A DNA stretch of 15,919 nucleotides, taken from assembly GCA_045656625.1 (NCBI GenBank), contig JAZORL010000175.1, forward strand, positions 1-15,919, read 5' to 3'. Below are positions 13,216 to 15,919 of this stretch, in pieces. The position numbers and the translations under genes are program-made. The first letter of the stretch is position 1; each line of letters opens with the position of its first letter. The stretch is from Scatosoma sp045656625. Its GTDB lineage: Bacteria > Bacillota > Clostridia > Christensenellales > Borkfalkiaceae. The notes beneath the pieces are model-generated. The model had not been told where the DNA came from, made no database searches, and was given only the letters and a program-made list of their open reading frames with translations.

Positions 13216-13989
13216 TTATACCCCCAATGCTTCCGCGAGCAGCTCGGTGAAGTATTTTACAGGAAGAATGTCGCCGCCGTTTACCTGCAAATTATACAAG
13301 CAAAGCGGGCAAGCGGTAATCACTTCTTCCGCACTCTTTTCTTTTGCACTCTTAAGTACTTTTTGCGATTTCTGCTTAGGCAGCTCGCTATTTTTTAAGG
13401 ATACGTACGCGCCGCAGCACTCGTTGCGGAAAGGATATACGACGGGCGTACCGCCGATTGCCTTGATAAAGTCTTCGATGATCGTCGGATTTTCGGGGTT
13501 GTCAAACGCCATCACGCCGCTCGGGCGAAGGAGCAAACAACCGTAATATGCACCGATTTTTCTATTCAAAGGCTTTACGACCGCTTTCTTGATATTCTCA
13601 AAGCCGACGATGTTTTTGAGCATTTCCAGGTAATGGATAACTTCCGTTTCCCCTTTATACGGTTCGTCGAGTTTAAGATAGTTATTCGCGCGGAAACAAA
13701 TATCTCCGTCCGCTTTCATGTCTTCGTTGGTACGCTTGATTACGTTATGACAAGCCGAGCAAAGGGTGAGCAATTTCCCGCCGTTCTTCTTTGCCGCGTC
13801 CAAAGCGCGTACCGCAGAGAGCTTGGGAGCGATCTCGTCCGTAGCCATCGGATAGACCGCACCGCAACACTGCCAATTTTCAATTTCCTCCATTTCTACG
13901 CCCAAAGCTGCTGCGCAGCGACGTGCCGTCACGTCCAATTCCTTCGCTTTGGTTCTGAGCGTACAACCGGGATAATAACTGATTTTCAT
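13216..13989 (-). CDS. hdrB: Heterodisulfide reductase subunit B (two CCG domains)
   Basis: A 257-residue protein with both CCG motifs complete: C9-x31-C41-C42-x34-C77-x2-C80 and C151-x39-C191-C192-x34-C227-x2-C230. In HdrB of methanogens these ten cysteines bind two non-cubane 4Fe-4S clusters that reduce the CoM-S-S-CoB disulfide. The motifs being intact implies the same unusual clusters here. This organism is not a methanogen by any other sign, so the natural electron acceptor is open: a disulfide carrier or the fumarate reductase Fe-S subunit. The protein begins MKISYYPGCTL, typical of the family. It follows fumarase by 21 bases and is the first gene of the Hdr block. Confidence 0.93.
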   Translation of the reverse strand: MKISYYPGCTLRTKAKELDVTARRCAAALGVEMEEIENWQCCGAVYPMATDEIAPKLSAVRALDAAKKNGGKLLTLCSACHNVIKRTNEDMKADGDICFRANNYLKLDEPYKGETEVIHYLEMLKNIVGFENIKKAVVKPLNRKIGAYYGCLLLRPSGVMAFDNPENPTIIEDFIKAIGGTPVVYPFRNECCGAYVSLKNSELPKQKSQKVLKSAKEKSAEEVITACPLCLYNLQVNGGDILPVKYFTELLAEALGV

Positions 13990-14010
13990 AATACGCTACC
14001 TATTTATCTC

Positions 14011-15387
14011 TTATTTTTGCGGATACGCCATTTCTTCAGGACGGAATACTTCATCGAATTTCTCCGCCGTCAAGAAACCAAGCGCAACACACGCTTCTTT
14101 CAAGGAAATGTTTTCCTTATATGCTTTCTTTGCCGTCTTTGCCGCATTTTCATAGCCGATATACGGATTGAGCGCGGTCACGAGCATGAGCGAATTGTAA
14201 AGATTATGATGCATCTTTTCCTTATTCGCTTTAATACCCGTCACGCAGTTGCTTTCAAAGGACGTGATACCGTCCGCAAGCAATCTCACCGATTGCAAGA
14301 AGTTGTAAATGATTACGGGCATAAATACGTTAAGCTCGAAGTTGCCTTGCGAAGCGCCAACCCCTACCGCAACGTCGTTTGCCATAACCTGTACTGCAAC
14401 CATCGTCATCGATTCGCATTGCGTAGGATTTACCTTACCGGGCATAATCGAAGAACCAGGTTCGTTTTCGGGAATAAAGATTTCGCGAAGCCCATCGCGA
14501 GGACCGCTTGCAAGCCAACGTACGTCGTTTGCGATCTTCATCAAGTTGCAAGCGAGCGCTTTCAATGCGCCATGCGCAAATACAAGCTCGTCTTTCGCCG
14601 TCAACGCATGGTACTTATTCGCCGCCGTCACGAACGCCTTACCCGTCAAAGCGGATACCTGCGCCGCAACCTCTTCCGCAAAGCCCTTAGGTGCGTTCAA
14701 ACCCGTACCTACCGCCGTGCCGCCAAGCGCAAGCTCTTTCAAGCCGGGAAGGGCAAGCTCAAGCTGTGCTTTCGCTTTTTCGACCATATTCGTCCAACCG
14801 CTGATTTCTTGCGAGAAGGCGATGGGAACAGCGTCTTGCAAATGCGTTCTACCACTCTTGACAATCCCTTCGTTTTCCGCTTCCAAGCGTTTGAGGGTTG
14901 CGATAAGCTTATCCATTGCAGGGAAGAGTTTATCTTCAATGGAAACAACTGCTGCAATGTGCATAGCCGTCGGGAAGGTATCGTTCGAGCTTTGGCTCTT
15001 ATTGATATCGTCATTCGGGTGCAAAAGCTTTTGACCTGCGATTTCGTTGCCGCGGTTCGCGATAACTTCGTTCGCATTCATATTCGATTGCGTACCGCTA
15101 CCCGTTTGCCATACAACGAGCGGGAAGTGTCCGTTCAAGTCGCCTGAAATCACTTCGTCACAGGCTGCGCAAATCGCGTCTTTCTTTTCATCGGAAAGCT
15201 TACCAAGCTTGTTGTTTGCAAGCGCCGCAGCCTTTTTCAAAATGCCGAACGCTTTCGTGATTTCACGAGGCATAATTTCGTCGCCAATGCGGAAATTTTG
15301 ATAACTTCTCTGCGTTTGCGCAGCCCAGTATCTATCCGCAGGGACTTGCATTTCGCCCATCGTGTCTTTTTCAATACGGTATTCCAT
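14011..15387 (-). CDS. fumC: Class II fumarase (fumarate hydratase)
   Basis: Interconverts malate and fumarate; here it probably makes fumarate for the reductase encoded downstream. It is 458 residues, the normal FumC length, and needs no Fe-S cluster, unlike the class I fumarases common in anaerobes. Visible motifs are TGSGTQSNMNANEV (95-108), SQSSNDTFPTAMH (131-143), GRTHLQDAVPI (179-189) and the superfamily signature GSSIMPGKVNPTQCE (311-325). The GSGTQSNMN and GRTHLQDA forms are fumarase-like and not aspartase- or argininosuccinate lyase-like, although aspartase is a close relative. The ATG at 15387 is preferred over a GTG at 15396, because AGGCGG lies eight bases from the ATG and overlaps the GTG. 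It lies 16 bases after the dehydrogenase gene. Confidence 0.93.
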   Translation of the reverse strand: MEYRIEKDTMGEMQVPADRYWAAQTQRSYQNFRIGDEIMPREITKAFGILKKAAALANNKLGKLSDEKKDAICAACDEVISGDLNGHFPLVVWQTGSGTQSNMNANEVIANRGNEIAGQKLLHPNDDINKSQSSNDTFPTAMHIAAVVSIEDKLFPAMDKLIATLKRLEAENEGIVKSGRTHLQDAVPIAFSQEISGWTNMVEKAKAQLELALPGLKELALGGTAVGTGLNAPKGFAEEVAAQVSALTGKAFVTAANKYHALTAKDELVFAHGALKALACNLMKIANDVRWLASGPRDGLREIFIPENEPGSSIMPGKVNPTQCESMTMVAVQVMANDVAVGVGASQGNFELNVFMPVIIYNFLQSVRLLADGITSFESNCVTGIKANKEKMHHNLYNSLMLVTALNPYIGYENAAKTAKKAYKENISLKEACVALGFLTAEKFDEVFRPEEMAYPQK

Positions 15388-15403
15388 ACTTTTCACCGCC
15401 TAC

Positions 15404-15919
15404 TTAAATTTCAATTTGCGCAATAACGCCTTTAAGCACTTCTGCGCTGTGTTTCATCTTTTCTACTTCTTCATCGGAAAGTTTCGGCGTAAGCGTCGTC
15501 ACAATCCCCTCGCTGCTAATTGCGCAAAGGGTGGAAAGCGCAACGTCAGAAATGCCGTATTCACCATCCAATACCGTCGATACGGGAAGAATGCTATATG
15601 CGCTCGAATAAATGCAGTTGATAATCTTCGTCACGCAAGCAGCAATGCCGTAGAAGGTTGCCCCCTTGCCTGCGATAATTTGACCGCCCGATTTTTTCAC
15701 GTATTCTTCTACTTCCGCTTTATCGTACGGGGTAACCTTTAATACGCTCTTATCCGTGAGCGTGCTTTCGTATTCCGCAAGCGATACGCCCGAAATGTCC
15801 GCCGTAGACCAAGCCACGAAAGAAGAATCGCCGTGTTCGCCTAAAACGTACGCGTGTACCTGTTGTTGGTTGACCGAATATAATTCGGAAAGACGCGTTC
15901 TTAAACGAATACTATCCAG
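15404..15919 (-). CDS. L-lactate/malate dehydrogenase family enzyme (C-terminal part, 5' end outside window)
   Basis: The last 171 codons of an NAD-dependent 2-hydroxyacid dehydrogenase of the LDH/MDH superfamily. The frame is open to the end of the window. LDSIRLRTRLSE corresponds to the conserved arginine region and VLGEHGDSSFVAWSTADISG contains the catalytic histidine motif. GEHGDS and KGATFYGIA are of the L-lactate dehydrogenase type, whereas malate dehydrogenases usually read GGHGD. The residue that decides lactate versus malate (the loop Gln/Arg at position 102 in standard numbering) is upstream of the window and cannot be seen. Being 16 bases ahead of fumarase in an operon that ends with a dicarboxylate transporter suggests malate formation from oxaloacetate, but lactate dehydrogenase remains equally possible on sequence alone. 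Confidence 0.8.
   Translation of the reverse strand: MDSIRLRTRLSELYSVNQQQVHAYVLGEHGDSSFVAWSTADISGVSLAEYESTLTDKSVLKVTPYDKAEVEEYVKKSGGQIIAGKGATFYGIAACVTKIINCIYSSAYSILPVSTVLDGEYGISDVALSTLCAISSEGIVTTLTPKLSDEEVEKMKHSAEVLKGVIAQIEI

Noticed and set aside
4766..15147. Many long plus-strand open frames opposite the large operon (up to 636 codons, for example 4766-6586, 6668-8365, 11108-13018 and 13633-15147)
   Set aside because: Their products match no family I know, are rich in Arg, Phe, Cys and His in the way reversed coding strands are, and lie opposite genes with clear motifs. They are explained if the minus-strand genes rarely use TTA, CTA and TCA codons, since those are the reverse complements of stop codons.
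1..15919. CRISPR array, insertion sequence or replication origin
   Set aside because: No regularly spaced direct repeats, transposase motifs, or DnaA-box clusters were seen anywhere in the window.

Overview
The window reads as chromosome from an anaerobic, probably endospore-forming member of the Clostridia (Bacillota). The evidence is a SigK-type sporulation sigma factor, a type A RNase P RNA, Shine-Dalgarno sites of the AGGAG type, TTGaca/TATAAT-like promoters, and a large set of soluble, cysteine-rich Fe-S flavoenzymes. I cannot name a genus. An uncultured Christensenellales-like lineage is only a guess.

Layout. Bases 1-233 (minus) hold the 5' end of an Fe-S cluster assembly scaffold-like gene with a clear promoter at 320-348. 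Bases 450-1151 (minus) hold sigK, with a possible SigE-type promoter. Two related tandem stem-loops follow at 1239-1343, then the RNase P RNA gene (minus, 1411-1803) with its terminator and an extended -10 promoter. Divergent from it is pyruvate kinase (plus, 1959-3371). A tRNA-Ser(CGA) at 3481-3570 has its own promoter and terminator. It is followed by a ~200-base duplicated and highly structured copy of the tRNA tail with a second terminator. A bidirectional terminator at 3830-3861 separates this half from the next.

From 15919 down to 3871 everything is on the minus strand, tightly packed, and looks like one long operon. In transcription order it encodes an L-lactate/malate dehydrogenase-family enzyme (5' end outside the window), class II fumarase, HdrB, HdrC, HdrA, an MvhD/FlxD protein, two 4Fe-4S proteins (FlxC- and FlxB-like), an NAD(P)H-binding FAD/2Fe-2S protein (FlxA-like), a fumarate reductase Fe-S subunit, a fumarate reductase flavoprotein, and a two-domain AspT/SucE1-family transporter.

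How they fit together. Malate would be dehydrated to fumarate and fumarate reduced to succinate, which the transporter could export. There is no membrane anchor or quinone-binding subunit. The only visible electron input for the fumarate reductase is an HdrABC-FlxABCD-type module, a family known for flavin-based electron bifurcation. The inference is a soluble NADH-dependent fumarate reductase that also reduces ferredoxin, so succinate formation would conserve energy through low-potential ferredoxin. This is the most interesting system in the window.
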